64,000 nt of DNA from Nitrospirillum amazonense (GCF_007828035.1 NZ_VITV01000005.1:248001-312000), one strand, 5' to 3'; shown: positions 45,159 to 60,873, counted from the first letter of the stretch. The notes: generated by a model not told the origin, from the letters alone. A program made the numbers and translations.

Positions 45159-45254
45159 GGACGGGTCCAAATGACGAGGGGCCCGCCGGCCCTCAAGCAG
45201 GCCGGCGGTGACGCATCAGGGCGTTATACGGGCAGACGCGCCGTTTTCACAGAT

Positions 45255-45968
45255 TCAGCGGAAGGGGTTCAGGCGCTTCATCTTGGCCGACAGGGCGTGG
45301 CGGAATTGTTCCCGCTTCACCACGCCATCGTCCTGTACCCAGTTCAGCTGGATGACACGGCGCGGGCCGACGAAGCTGGTGTGGCCGTGCCAGGCGTTGG
45401 GACCGTTCAGGAAGGCCAGCAGGGTGCCCTCGGCCGGCGGGATCTCGGTCACCGCGTTGTCCAGGCTTTCCGGGCCGCGCAGCAGGCGCAGGCGCCCGTC
45501 CGACGTCTCCCAGGACGGGTTCATGTAGAGAAGGACGGTGATGATCTTGCTCTTGCTATCCACATGGATTTGGCCGTCCTGGGCCTTGGCCCGGCCGCGC
45601 ACCGTCACCATGGTGGGGTGGCCGGTCAGGTCGATGCCGAACTTCTCCTCGAACGCCGCCGTCATGGCCGGGCCCTGAATTTCCTCCAGCAGCGCCGCGA
45701 AGGCGGGGCCAAAGCTCAGTTCCCGCGCGGGGAAGCTGCCGGCCTGCTCGATCTCTGGGAAATCGCGGTGGATGGCCTCGCGCGCCTCCGCCCGCACGAA
45801 GCCAGGGATGATCAGGTGGGCAAAGGGGTCCTGGGACAGCGGCGTGGCGCGAAAGGCGTCCAGGTCGATGGCGCGACCCGGGTCTGTCGCCACCGTCTCA
45901 CCAGAAGCTTGGGCGCCAGACACGGGGGAGCCAGACGCGGGGGAGGAGGTGGCGGTGGTGCCGATCAT
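45255..45968 (-). CDS. 2-oxoglutarate/Fe(II)-dependent oxygenase
   Basis: 237 residues. The iron-binding triad is visible as HVD (H135, D137) and a distal histidine in NAWHGHTSF (H194 or H196), followed by the 2OG-binding arginine in VGPRRVIQLNW. The region between (LLYMNPSWETSDGRLRLLRG) is typical of prolyl-4-hydroxylase-like members with a double-stranded beta-helix. The N-terminal 30 residues are low complexity. Substrate unknown: a protein residue, amino acid or sugar. The unknown 647-residue gene directly downstream is the natural candidate partner. Confidence 0.85.
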   Translation of the reverse strand: MIGTTATSSPASGSPVSGAQASGETVATDPGRAIDLDAFRATPLSQDPFAHLIIPGFVRAEAREAIHRDFPEIEQAGSFPARELSFGPAFAALLEEIQGPAMTAAFEEKFGIDLTGHPTMVTVRGRAKAQDGQIHVDSKSKIITVLLYMNPSWETSDGRLRLLRGPESLDNAVTEIPPAEGTLLAFLNGPNAWHGHTSFVGPRRVIQLNWVQDDGVVKREQFRHALSAKMKRLNPFR

Positions 45969-46177
45969 GGTCCTGCTTCTTCCAAGGCTGGCGCCTGATC
46001 GGCGCCGGGGTTAGATCGTACGTTAGAATCGTTCTTGCTGAGACTGGTTCGCAAATACCTCACCCCAGATGGGGCGGCAGCGCATCGGGGTCAATGCCGA
46101 TACCATGCGATTGGCCCACCCCAGCAATGGAAAGGCCCACCGTAGCACGGGCCGCGTCCCCGTGCGCGGTCGGGGCG

Positions 46178-47188
46178 TCAGCGCCGGGCGGCCATGCGCC
46201 GCAGCACCTCGGCCGCAACGCGGGGCGTGTCGTCCAGGGGCGTGGGCGTCCAATTCTCCACCACGCCGGTGAAGGGGCGGGTGACGCCGCGCTCCACCAT
46301 CAGCTGGTGGAAACGGTCGAACTTGGCCGACTTGCCTTCCAGGGCGATGACATAGACGGGTTTGCCGGTGCTGGCCGCCTCCGACACCATGGATACGCTG
46401 TCGCCTGTGCACAGGACGGCGTCGGCCAGGCCCAGGTAGCCGAAATAGGGGTTGGCGCCGGCACCGTCCCAGACTACGGCCGGCAATCCTTGAAGGTGCT
46501 GGCGCAGCACCGCTTCGTTTTCAGCTCCCGTGCGGCGCGAGGGCGTGACCATCAGCCCCATGCCCTGGCGGGCCAGCGTGGCCAGCCGGTCGGCCAACTG
46601 CGCGGTCACGGCCGGGGTCAGCTGGTAGACACCATTGGAACCACCCACCAGCACGGCCACGCGCGGGCGGGGCAGGTGATCCAGCAGGGGCGCGAACTTG
46701 GCCGCCTCCGCCGCCAGGCGCCCCGCCGTCACCCGGTGCAGGGCGCCCAGGCTTTCCATCACGTTGGGCCCGGTCTTGCGGTCATGGGCCGGCATGACCA
46801 CCAGGTCCAGCCAGCCGAAGGGCACGCCTGGGTTCTGGATGTGGACGCAGAAAGTGCGGCCCCCGCTTTGTCGGCGAATGGCCAGGGCGGCGCCCACCGC
46901 CTGCCGGCCGGAGGTGATCAGCAGATCCGGCCAGGGCGGCGCCAGGGTGTCGGAGTCGGGGGTAAGGCCGTGATCGAGGCTCAGCGGCAGGTAGGGGCTG
47001 AGCTGGCGCCAGGGCGTCTGAAGGTGGATGCGCTTGATCACCGGGGTGGCGCCCACGGCCTCCGCCAGGCCCAGGCACTGGTTTTCCATGCCCGCCTTGC
47101 CATCGGATAAAACCCAGCAGGTGGGCGGGGTTGCGGGCTGCGGGGCGAGGGGGACGGCGGGGGCCGCCAGGGGGCTCTGGGCGTTCAT
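46178..47188 (-). CDS. ELM1 (DUF1022) family protein, glycosyltransferase-like
   Basis: 336 residues. CWVLSDGKAGMENQCLGLAEA, LLITSGRQAVGAALAI and the C-terminal DSVSMVSEAASTGKPVYVIALEGKSAKFDRFHQ define the ELM1 family, named for a plant mitochondrial fission factor and widespread in alphaproteobacteria. The fold resembles GT-B glycosyltransferases; GGSNGVYQLT and GAGANPYFGYLGLADAVLCTGDS fit a nucleotide-sugar site. A role in envelope glycan synthesis is inferred. Divergent from the Lrp gene. Confidence 0.88.
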   Translation of the reverse strand: MNAQSPLAAPAVPLAPQPATPPTCWVLSDGKAGMENQCLGLAEAVGATPVIKRIHLQTPWRQLSPYLPLSLDHGLTPDSDTLAPPWPDLLITSGRQAVGAALAIRRQSGGRTFCVHIQNPGVPFGWLDLVVMPAHDRKTGPNVMESLGALHRVTAGRLAAEAAKFAPLLDHLPRPRVAVLVGGSNGVYQLTPAVTAQLADRLATLARQGMGLMVTPSRRTGAENEAVLRQHLQGLPAVVWDGAGANPYFGYLGLADAVLCTGDSVSMVSEAASTGKPVYVIALEGKSAKFDRFHQLMVERGVTRPFTGVVENWTPTPLDDTPRVAAEVLRRMAARR

Positions 47189-47247
47189 GGCGCCAGTGTA
47201 ACGCGCATCACCAAAGGATGGGACCGTTTCGCGCGCAACAATCTTTC

Positions 47248-47276
47248 TTGCCTGGGGGCGGCGGGCAATCTATGTA
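47248..47276 (+). promoter_or_regulatory. Putative sigma-70 promoter of the Lrp/AsnC gene
   Basis: TTGCCT (47248-47253) and TATGTA (47271-47276) with a 17-bp spacer, 45 bp before the start codon. Confidence 0.45.
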
Positions 47277-47320
47277 ATATCCTTTCAACCCCACCCCTCC
47301 CGGGAGCACAAGACAATACC

Positions 47321-47836
47321 ATGCGGCGGGTCAAACTCGACCGAATTGATCGGCGTATCCTGCGCGACTTGCAGGCGGACGGCCGAATGACCAACGTGGA
47401 ACTCGCCCGGCGGGCCGGCATTTCTGCGCCCCCCTGCCTGCGGCGCGTCCGCGCGTTGGAAGAGGCGGGCTTCATCCGGGGCTACCATGCGGACATCAAC
47501 CCCGAGGCCCTGGGCTTTGGCGTGACCGTGTTCGCGCAGGTGGGCCTGTCTTCCCAGGCGGAAGCGGATCTGAAGAAGTTCGAAGGCATGGTCAACAGCT
47601 GGCCCGAGGTTCGGGAATGCAGCATGCTGGCCGGCGAAACCGACTTCCTGCTGAAGATCGTGGCCGCGGACTGGGACAGCTACCAGCGCTTCCTGACGAC
47701 CAAGCTGACTGCGGCCCCCAACGTCAGCCACGTGAAGTCTGCCTTGGCCATCCGCCAGTCCAAGTACACCCCCGGCGTTCCCATCGACGTTGAAGTGGGC
47801 CCTGAGGTCCTGGACGACGAGGAAGACGAGGAATAA
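47321..47836 (+). CDS. Lrp/AsnC family transcriptional regulator
   Basis: 171 residues. The N-terminal winged helix (LDRIDRRILRDLQADGRMTNVELARRAGISAPPCLRRVRALEE in outline) is followed by the RAM ligand-binding domain (GFGVTVFAQVGLSSQ, FEGMVNSWPEVRECSMLAGETDFLLKI). The last 20 residues are acidic (VLDDEEDEE). Lrp-type regulators sense amino acids, often leucine, and control metabolism or transport; the target is not evident. GGGAG precedes the ATG. Confidence 0.95.
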   Translation: MRRVKLDRIDRRILRDLQADGRMTNVELARRAGISAPPCLRRVRALEEAGFIRGYHADINPEALGFGVTVFAQVGLSSQAEADLKKFEGMVNSWPEVRECSMLAGETDFLLKIVAADWDSYQRFLTTKLTAAPNVSHVKSALAIRQSKYTPGVPIDVEVGPEVLDDEEDEE

Positions 47837-47866
47837 GCCCCGTCTTTCGGTCCTGCCGATAGCCAT

Positions 47867-47909
47867 AAAGAAAGGCCCCCGCCGGATTGTCCAGCGGGGG
47901 CCTTTCTTT
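47867..47909. terminator. Bidirectional terminator between the Lrp gene and greA
   Basis: 16-bp stem AAAGAAAGGCCCCCGC / GCGGGGGCCTTTCTTT with an 11-base loop, A-run on one side and T-run on the other, between two convergent genes. Confidence 0.9.
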
Positions 47910-47928
47910 TCAGTGCGGGCGTTCCGCC

Positions 47929-48402
47929 TCAGCGGAAGGCGATCTCCACGATCTCGTAGCTCTTGGAGCCGCCGGGCGTGGTCACCTCGACATTGTCGCC
48001 GACATGCTTGCCGATCAGCGCGCGCGCCAGCGGGCTGGTGATCGACAGGAAGCCGTTCTTGATGTCGCTCTCGTCGGCACCCACGATCTGGTAGGTGGAC
48101 TCCTCGTCCGTGTCCTCATCCGCCAAACGGATGGTGGCCCCGAACTTCACGGCGTTGCCGGTCAGCTTGCTGACGTCGATCACCTCGGCCCGGCTGATCT
48201 TGTCCTCCAGCTCCATGACGCGGCCTTCGATGAAGCTCTGGCGCTCGCGGGCGGCATGGTATTCCGCGTTTTCCGACAGGTCGCCGTGCTCACGCGCCTC
48301 GGCGATGGCCTTGATCACGGCTGGCCGCTCAACGACCTTCAAATGCTTCAGTTCTTCCTGGAGGCGGGTGTAACCCGCAGCCGTCATCGGGATTTTTTCC
48401 AT
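47929..48402 (-). CDS. greA: Transcription elongation factor GreA
   Basis: 157 residues, standard length. [22 protein letters not shown] and the coiled-coil tip [19 protein letters not shown], with the acidic residues that enter the RNA polymerase secondary channel, are diagnostic. GreA stimulates cleavage of backtracked transcripts. It follows carB on the minus strand by 159 bp. Confidence 0.97.
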   Translation of the reverse strand: MEKIPMTAAGYTRLQEELKHLKVVERPAVIKAIAEAREHGDLSENAEYHAARERQSFIEGRVMELEDKISRAEVIDVSKLTGNAVKFGATIRLADEDTDEESTYQIVGADESDIKNGFLSITSPLARALIGKHVGDNVEVTTPGGSKSYEIVEIAFR

Positions 48403-48561
48403 AGCCTTCGATATTCCGTTACTCAGAACCCAGGGGATTTTGCCCTGGGGCGAGCCCCGAGGGGCCGCATCGCGACAACGAGAAACCCTCCCGAGGGTGA
48501 TCTTGATCCCGGGATGGCGGCCGGTCGGCCGTCATCCCCTGGTCGATCGATCACCCGCAGG

Positions 48562-51855
<3,294 letters not shown>

Positions 51856-51938
51856 GAGGGTCAGCCGCCATTTTTTGAATTCTACCGTCCGGTCAGTCCG
51901 GCCCAACCCGACGGGGGCTCCAGACTCCGGCCACACAA

Positions 51939-51978
51939 AACAATCCCCCGCCCTGGAATGGTGGCGCGGGGGATTGTT
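51939..51978 (-). terminator. Hairpin with T-run upstream of carB
   Basis: 13-bp stem AACAATCCCCCGC / GCGGGGGATTGTT with a 14-base loop, followed on the minus strand by TTGTGTGG. It is either the terminator of the exported-protein gene upstream or an attenuator in the carB leader (84 bp before carB). Confidence 0.7.
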
Positions 51979-52101
51979 CGGCTGAGCCGCTTATATAAAG
52001 GGCCCCCGCCCCGGGGGGAAGCGCTGCATATGGGGTGGGGGGGTGCGCCTACCGCAACCCGCGGGGTCAAACCAGGGCTTGATCCTATGGAAACCAGCGG
52101 C

Positions 52102-52725
52102 TTAGGGGGCCTTGGGCGCCGGGGCCGAGACCGGGGTGACGCCGTTGGCGGCGGGATTCGGCGCGGCCGGGTCCTTGCCGTAGCCGCCGCCGGGCCCGTA
52201 GTACCAGGGTAGCAGCACGTCCTGCCGGGCGGTGTAGACGGTGCAGCGGGCCGTATCCTGCTTGTCGAAGAAATAGACCGTGCCGGCCTCGCGCTTGCGG
52301 TCGGGGTCCACGAGGTTGATGGCCCAGGTGCCGTAGGCCACGCCCAGCGGGTTCTCCCTGGGGCCGAAGGCGCGGTACAGCATGTCGACGCGCTGAATGA
52401 AGCGGCCGCGGCGGCAGGCGTCCGACAGTTCGCGCGACACCGTCATCATGCGCGACGCCGGGCCGGCGAAGGCATAGACGATGCGCGGCTGGGTATAGCG
52501 CGGTGGCAGGGGCAGGGCCACGGCCGGCGGTGGGCTGGGGTCGTGGGGGCCGGCGCCCACGTGGCCCGGCTGGGGTTGCGCCAGCTTCAGCCCATCATGC
52601 GGCGGGGTGGGGCGCACCATCCACTGCGAGGGCGTGGCCGGCGCGGTCTGCGCACACGCCGGCGCCGCAGCCAGGAAGGCCGTCGCCACGATTGCCGGTA
52701 GCAGGAGAGAATAGATGCGCATCAC
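52102..52725 (-). CDS. Exported hypothetical protein
   Basis: 207 residues. Signal peptide (MMRIYSLLLPAIVATAFLAA, cleavage near ACA-QT), then a proline-rich stretch (40-80) and a small domain with ACRRGRFIQRVDMLYRAFG and TVYFFDKQDTARCTVYTARQ, where two cysteines may form a disulfide. Pro/Ala-rich C-terminus. No family recognised. It sits between carB and carA with no evident connection to them. Confidence 0.65.
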   Translation of the reverse strand: MMRIYSLLLPAIVATAFLAAAPACAQTAPATPSQWMVRPTPPHDGLKLAQPQPGHVGAGPHDPSPPPAVALPLPPRYTQPRIVYAFAGPASRMMTVSRELSDACRRGRFIQRVDMLYRAFGPRENPLGVAYGTWAINLVDPDRKREAGTVYFFDKQDTARCTVYTARQDVLLPWYYGPGGGYGKDPAAPNPAANGVTPVSAPAPKAP

Positions 52726-52839
52726 TTGAGAATATCACCAATCGACCCTGGCGGGGAGTCGGTGCCGCAAGTGATGAAAAAGCTGTTAACGGGAATTATT
52801 TAAAATTTTACCGGTATTGATTCGAGATGGCTCGGCTGA

Positions 52840-53172
52840 TCAGCGGGAACGCAGGTAACGCGTCAGGAAGCCCGCGACCTTCAGGCGCCGCGCCTCGTCC
52901 AGGTTGACGAAGTTGATCTTGGCGTCTTTGCCAATAATGGCGGCGACTTGGCCGTCGCAGATGAAGGCGATGTTCTCTTTGCTGTCCTTGAAGGCGACCT
53001 TCATCTTGAAGCTCGTCCCCTGGCCCAGGCCGGCGGCCCCCGTGGCGGTAAAGCTGTTGGCTGCCATGTTGTTGATGGGATAGGTCTTCGAATTGATGAC
53101 CACGCTGGCAGCCAGCGCGGGCACCTTCACCTTTTCCACCACATCTTTTTTCAGGAAATCGAACACGCCCAT
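52840..53172 (-). CDS. Small protein, possibly PilZ-like
   Basis: 110 residues from ATG at 53172 (MGVFDFLKKDVVEKVKVPAL). After a short helix comes a beta-rich domain: YPINNMAANSFTATGAAGL, FKMKVAFKDSKENIAFICDGQVAAIIGKDAKINFVNLDEARRL. The NNMAANSFTATG stretch recalls the N/DxSxxG motif of PilZ c-di-GMP receptors, but the upstream RxxxR is missing, so this is tentative. Base composition is less GC-rich than the surroundings. Terminal RYLRSR is basic. Confidence 0.5.
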   Translation of the reverse strand: MGVFDFLKKDVVEKVKVPALAASVVINSKTYPINNMAANSFTATGAAGLGQGTSFKMKVAFKDSKENIAFICDGQVAAIIGKDAKINFVNLDEARRLKVAGFLTRYLRSR

Positions 53173-53254
53173 TATTGGCCTCATGCCGCCCGCGAATGAT
53201 TTTTATAGCAGCGGCGCAAGATTTTTTCGAGAGGGTGTCGGATACTCAAAAGGT

Positions 53255-53286
53255 GAGGGCCGGTGAAGCGCTCTTCACCGGCCCTC
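53255..53286 (-). terminator. Terminator of carA
   Basis: 14-bp stem GAGGGCCGGTGAAG / CTTCACCGGCCCTC with loop CGCT, followed on the minus strand by ACCTTTTG; 39 bp after the carA stop. Confidence 0.8.
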
Positions 53287-53324
53287 CAGGCACGTTCATC
53301 AATACTTTGGTCAATATTGCCGCG

Positions 53325-54494
<1,170 letters not shown>

Positions 54495-54890
54495 CGCTTC
54501 ATTCCATTCGCTGCGGGGCACTCCCCGGACGGCGTTCGCGGCTGCCGGCCTTGAAGGTGCCCTCTCATCTCATCCGGTTCGACCTTGTGGGCGCGCGCTT
54601 GAGCACGGGGCGGGAGCCGCCCCCTGGAACGCGGGCATGCCGCAGGGGCCGCCCCAATGTCGTCGGAAATTCTTCTGTCACATAGAGAACACGGGCGGCC
54701 GGGTCAAGCGATGGCCCCCATGCTCGGGGCGCGGGGGCGCCTCTGTCATCTGGGCGCTGGCGCTCAAGGGGTTGGGCGGGTAAAGTTCGTCCTTCCCCAT
54801 TGATTGGCTACCATCCCGCATGCGCCCCCAAAACCTGGGGCAGGCGGATGGCTTGCCGGTTGCCATGAAGCCTCTTGAGGAAGCCGACAC
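54495..54890. other. Divergent intergenic region, carA / yqeY
   Basis: 396 bp, very GC-rich, with several overlapping inverted repeats (e.g. GGGGCGG...CCGCCCC around 54608-54657). A leader or regulatory structure for carA is possible, but no known element is recognised. No gene seen. Confidence 0.35.
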
Positions 54891-55349
54891 ATGCTGCGCG
54901 AGCGTTTCACCCAGGCCATGAAGGACGCCATGAAGGCGAAGGACACGCAGACGCTGTCCGCCGTCCGGATGATCATGGCGGAACTGAAGAAGCGGGATAT
55001 CGACGCGCGCCCCAAGGGCCAGATGGACGGCATCCCCGAGGCCGAGATCGGCAGCATGCTGCAGACCATGGTGAAGCAGCGCCGCGAATCCGTGGCCCTC
55101 TACCGCCAGGGCGGCCGTGAGGAGCTGGCCGCCCAGGAAGAGGCGGAGATCGCCGTCATCATGTCCTTCCTGCCCAAGCAGCTGACCGAGGAGGAGACGA
55201 AGGCCGCCATCGCCCAGGCTGTGACCGACACCGGTGCCGCCAGCATCAAGGACATGGGCAAGGTCATGGCCGTGCTGAAGGACAAGTACACCGGCCAGAT
55301 GGACTTCTCCACCGTCGGTCCGCTGGTCAAGGCCGCGCTGAACGGCTGA
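54891..55349 (+). CDS. yqeY: GatB/YqeY domain protein
   Basis: 152 residues. MLRERFTQAMKDAMKAKDTQTLSAVRMIMAELKKRDID and the middle PEAEIGSMLQTMVKQRRESVALYRQGGREELAAQEEAEIAVIMSFLPKQL match YqeY, a helical protein related to the tail domain of GatB. It is often found beside dnaG-rpoD, as here; the link to tRNA-dependent amidation is unproven. It is followed by dnaG 77 bp downstream. Confidence 0.93.
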   Translation: MLRERFTQAMKDAMKAKDTQTLSAVRMIMAELKKRDIDARPKGQMDGIPEAEIGSMLQTMVKQRRESVALYRQGGREELAAQEEAEIAVIMSFLPKQLTEEETKAAIAQAVTDTGAASIKDMGKVMAVLKDKYTGQMDFSTVGPLVKAALNG

Positions 55350-55426
55350 GGTCCCACCCTTTCTGGGGCCGGGCACGCCGCCCGGCCCCATCCTGACAGA
55401 CCACCTCTAGGACTCCGCCACCGCCC

Positions 55427-57292
55427 ATGGCCCTGCCGCCCCAATTCCTGGAAGAGCTGCGGAACCGGCTGACCCTGTCGGACGTGGTGATGCGGCGCGT
55501 GCGCCTGCAGCGGGCGGGGCGGGAGTTCCGCGCGCCCTGTCCCTTCCACAACGAAAAGACGCCCAGCTTCTACGTCAACGACCAGAAGGGCTTCTTCCAC
55601 TGCTTCGGCTGCGGCGCGCACGGCGACGTCATCGGCTTCATCATGCGCAACGACAATTTGTCGTTCATGGAGGCGGTGGAGGCGCTGGCGCCCGAGGCCG
55701 GCTTGACCGTGCCCAAGGCCAGCCCGCAGGAGCGGGAGCGGTTCGAGCGCGAGAAGTCGCTGTATGACCTGGTGGAGCGCGCCACCCGCTGGTTCGAGGC
55801 GCAACTGCGCGCGCCGGCGGGCCGCCATGGCCTGGCCTACCTGCGCGGCCGCGGCCTGGATGACGAGGCCATGGCCCGCTTCCGCCTGGGCTACGCCCCC
55901 AGCGACGGCACGGGCCTGCGCGGGGAGCTGGTGACCGCCGGCTACACCGAGGCCGACATGGTGGAGGCCGGGCTGTTCAAGCGGCCGGACGACGGCCGTG
56001 CGCCCTTTCCCTTCTTCCGTAACCGGGTGCTGTTTCCCGTCACCGACCGGCGCGGCCGGGTGGTGGCCTTCGGCGGCCGCATCCTGGAGGGCGAGGGGCC
56101 GAAGTACATCAATTCGGCCGAGAACCCCCTGTTCCACAAGGGCGACATCCTCTACGGCATGAGCCGCGCGCGTCAGGCGGCGGCGGACGGCAAGCCGGTG
56201 ATCGTCACCGAAGGCTATATGGACGTCATCGCCAGCGTCATGGCCGGGTTCGAGGGGGCTGTGGCGCCGCTGGGCACCGCGCTGACGGAGACGCAGATCC
56301 AGGCCCTGTGGAAGCTGGCGCCCGAGGGGCAGCGGATGCCCATCCTGTGCTTCGACGGTGACAACGCCGGCCGGCGCGCCGCCTTCCGCGCGGTGGAGCG
56401 GGTTCTGCCCCTGCTGGTGCCAGACCATTCCGTGCGCGTCGCCTTCATGCCGGAGAAGGAGGATCCCGACAGCCTGATCCGCGCCGGTGGTGCCGCCGCC
56501 TTCCAGGCGGTGCTGGACCGCGCGCGGCCGCTGACGGACGTGCTGTGGGACATGGAGGCGGCGGACCGCGACTTGACCCAGCCTGACGCCCAGGCCGGCA
56601 TGCAGGCGGCCCTGGAGGCGCAGCTGGAACGCATTCCGGACGCCCGGGTGCGCAACGCCTATCACCGCGCCTTCAAGGATCGGCTGTACCAGTTGGGCCG
56701 TGCCGCGCGCCCCGCCTTCCAGGGCGGGCAGGGGGGTGGCTTCAACCGTGGCCAGCGGCCCGGCGCCTTGCCCTTTCCTGTGGCGCGGCAATGGGACAAG
56801 CGGTTCCGTGCCGGCGTGGAGACTGGGTCGGCGCGCTGGCGCGAACGCCTGCTGCTGGCCGTGGTGCTGAACCACCCCGTGCTGTTCGAGACCCTGGGCG
56901 AGACGCTGGCCATGATCAGCTTCGCCACCGAGGGGCTGGAACGGCTGCGCCAGGCGCTGGTCGAACGCCTGTTCCACGATTCGGGACTTGACGCCGAGGG
57001 TTTACGACGCCACTTGTCAGCTTGCGGCTTCGCCGAGGAACTGGATGAGACGCTGGGGGCGGACCTGCCCTCTTACGCCCGTCCGGAGGCGACGCCCGAA
57101 TCCGCCCGCGCGGGCTGGCAGGAGGTTTGGCTCAATTCCCAGGAATTGGTGTTCCAGACCGAGCTGCGCGAGGCGGAAAGACGCCTGGCCGAGGATCCCA
57201 GTGAGGAGACCCTGGCCCGGCTGATGGCCCTTAAACGGGAAGAGTTGATACGCCGGGGCCATGCCCTGGATCCGGAAGGTGAGGGCGTCTGA
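55427..57292 (+). CDS. dnaG: DNA primase
   Basis: 621 residues. N-terminal CHC2 zinc finger (C38, H41, C59, C62 in PCPFHNEKTPSFYV and FHCFGCGAHGDVIGF), central TOPRIM/primase core (FGGRILEGEGPKYINSAEN, EGYMDVIASVMAGFEG, FDGDNAGRRAAFRAV) and a C-terminal DnaB-interacting region. It lays down RNA primers for replication. Followed by rpoD, the classical macromolecular-synthesis order. Confidence 0.98.
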   Translation: MALPPQFLEELRNRLTLSDVVMRRVRLQRAGREFRAPCPFHNEKTPSFYVNDQKGFFHCFGCGAHGDVIGFIMRNDNLSFMEAVEALAPEAGLTVPKASPQERERFEREKSLYDLVERATRWFEAQLRAPAGRHGLAYLRGRGLDDEAMARFRLGYAPSDGTGLRGELVTAGYTEADMVEAGLFKRPDDGRAPFPFFRNRVLFPVTDRRGRVVAFGGRILEGEGPKYINSAENPLFHKGDILYGMSRARQAAADGKPVIVTEGYMDVIASVMAGFEGAVAPLGTALTETQIQALWKLAPEGQRMPILCFDGDNAGRRAAFRAVERVLPLLVPDHSVRVAFMPEKEDPDSLIRAGGAAAFQAVLDRARPLTDVLWDMEAADRDLTQPDAQAGMQAALEAQLERIPDARVRNAYHRAFKDRLYQLGRAARPAFQGGQGGGFNRGQRPGALPFPVARQWDKRFRAGVETGSARWRERLLLAVVLNHPVLFETLGETLAMISFATEGLERLRQALVERLFHDSGLDAEGLRRHLSACGFAEELDETLGADLPSYARPEATPESARAGWQEVWLNSQELVFQTELREAERRLAEDPSEETLARLMALKREELIRRGHALDPEGEGV

Positions 57293-57747
57293 CGCCGCCA
57301 CCCCGAGGTACCCCCGCACCGGACGGGGGCGGACGGTTCCTCCAGTCGGCACGCCCATCGCGGCGCGTTCCACGGACGGCCCGGCCGGAGGAGGTTGGAA
57401 ATGAGGTTGCGCTGGGGAGCGACGATTACGCGAAAAGGCGACACGGGTCCGGCCAGGACGGACGGTTAGGGATGATGAGGGGTGGCGTTACCGGGATTTT
57501 CATCCGGTGCGGCGCCTTTTTTTCGTCCCAGCCCCTGTTTTTGGTGGGAACCGGCGCTTTCTTTGGGTATCGGAAGCACCAGTTTAGTCCGGCACCCGGT
57601 GTCGACGGCCCCCTGTGCAGACGGATCGGGCCCCGGATTGCGTGTCTGTGAGTGAAGGGTATGGGCCGGCGCCCATGAAGGCCGGCCGTCAGGGTTGAAC
57701 CGGCGTTCAGTTGGTTTGCATTTCAGTTAGTCGGGGACATTGAGCGA
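57293..57747. other. dnaG-rpoD intergenic region
   Basis: 455 bp. It contains a loose GC-rich hairpin followed by CTTTTTTT (57480-57530), a probable dnaG terminator, and a second hairpin GGCCGGC/GCCGGCC at 57664-57687 near the rpoD start. The rpoD promoter is expected in between but is not identified. Confidence 0.45.
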
Positions 57748-59739
<1,992 letters not shown>

Positions 59740-59770
59740 TCCCGTCAGGGGTTGGGCACTGAGTAGCGAG

Positions 59771-59800
59771 AAGGGCGGTCCCGCTGGGGCCGCCCTTTTT
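59771..59800 (+). terminator. Terminator of rpoD
   Basis: Stem AAGGGCGG / CCGCCCTT with loop TCCCGCTGGGG and a following TTTTTGTTT. Confidence 0.9.
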
Positions 59801-59860
59801 GTTTCGAGATACTGCGAGAAATAAGCTCAGGGATTCTCAGCATACAGTTTAGATCCGTAT

Positions 59861-60760
59861 TTAGCTCAAGAACTTGCCAATAAGCGCTAGTATGCCGGAG
59901 GCAATGAGATTCCCTACGGCGCCTTCGCATGAGGTACGAATCGATGCTAAGCCTTGCTGAATGCGGGAACTTCTGGGAGTTCTAGAACCAAGCTCTGCAT
60001 CAATCTCGGCGAGGGCGGAAAGTGTAGAGGTTTGTATCTGCTCTGGAAGTTGATTTGTGCAGATTCTTATTTGGCGTGTAATCTCTCTTAGTTCTGTGAA
60101 GTCTGACGGGGTGTAACTCGTGCCCTGGTTTGTTTGGACCTGTGATTTAGAAACGTCGCCAAGGATTCCTACATTCCCAGTTATGTTATATGTGTTTCCG
60201 GACATTTCGCGGACGGCCTCTCGTTCTTTTAGTGTGAAGTGCATTCCGATCCCTAGAACCCCAGCTTTCTCCAGGGATAATGACCAGTCTAGTATCCTAT
60301 TTCTTACGGCATCTAGAAGACGGATAGCGGCAGAAATTGGAATGTGAACTTGGAACTGGGTTTGGAAATTAAACATATCAGACAGAACGATTTGCTGTTG
60401 CTGATTCGGTGAATAGGCTACATATCCTGCGCCGTCTTCTGTTCTTCTAACAGTATCTTCTATAACGCTAATAGCGTCATTTGCCTGGAACTTTGACACT
60501 ATGTCTTCTATTCTTTGATCATTGATTATCGCTGGAATCCATCCTCGATATGGATTCCAAGCCTTTAGCTTTCCGAAAAGTATTCTGTATTCTGGCAAAT
60601 TATTCAGATCTGGATACCCATTCATCTCATGGTCTATCCATTCTCTAACATCTGTAAGATCAAGTTTCACAGATACTATCTTTGCTTTCCGGAGAAGGTC
60701 GGCAATAAGCGTCTCGCTGTCCATCGCGGCAGCTTGTAGCTGTAGGACCAGGGAGTTCAT
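59861..60760 (-). CDS. AbiTii-domain protein, probable abortive-infection (phage defence) gene
   Basis: 299 residues. The N-terminus (MNSLVLQLQAAAMDSETLIADLLRKAKIVSVKLDL... EWIDHEMNGY) fits the AbiTii domain of abortive-infection systems. A middle region contains the pattern GNTYNITGNVGILGDVSKSQVQ, a beta-turn stretch seen in other such proteins, followed by a helical part and a hydrophobic C-terminus (VGNLIASGILALIGKFL) that could insert into membranes. The gene is strongly AT-rich (about 45% GC by eye) against the GC-rich surroundings, so recent transfer is likely. Start ATG 60760; no clear ribosome-binding site. Confidence 0.75.
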   Translation of the reverse strand: MNSLVLQLQAAAMDSETLIADLLRKAKIVSVKLDLTDVREWIDHEMNGYPDLNNLPEYRILFGKLKAWNPYRGWIPAIINDQRIEDIVSKFQANDAISVIEDTVRRTEDGAGYVAYSPNQQQQIVLSDMFNFQTQFQVHIPISAAIRLLDAVRNRILDWSLSLEKAGVLGIGMHFTLKEREAVREMSGNTYNITGNVGILGDVSKSQVQTNQGTSYTPSDFTELREITRQIRICTNQLPEQIQTSTLSALAEIDAELGSRTPRSSRIQQGLASIRTSCEGAVGNLIASGILALIGKFLS

Positions 60761-60873
60761 GAAGGGCTCGCGCGACGAAGTGGGGGCTAACTACTAATAG
60801 TAGCCCTTTCTAGCTTTGCCGCTAGATCATTGTGCTGACCTGTACGAACACCAGTTCAACGGCATAACTCACC

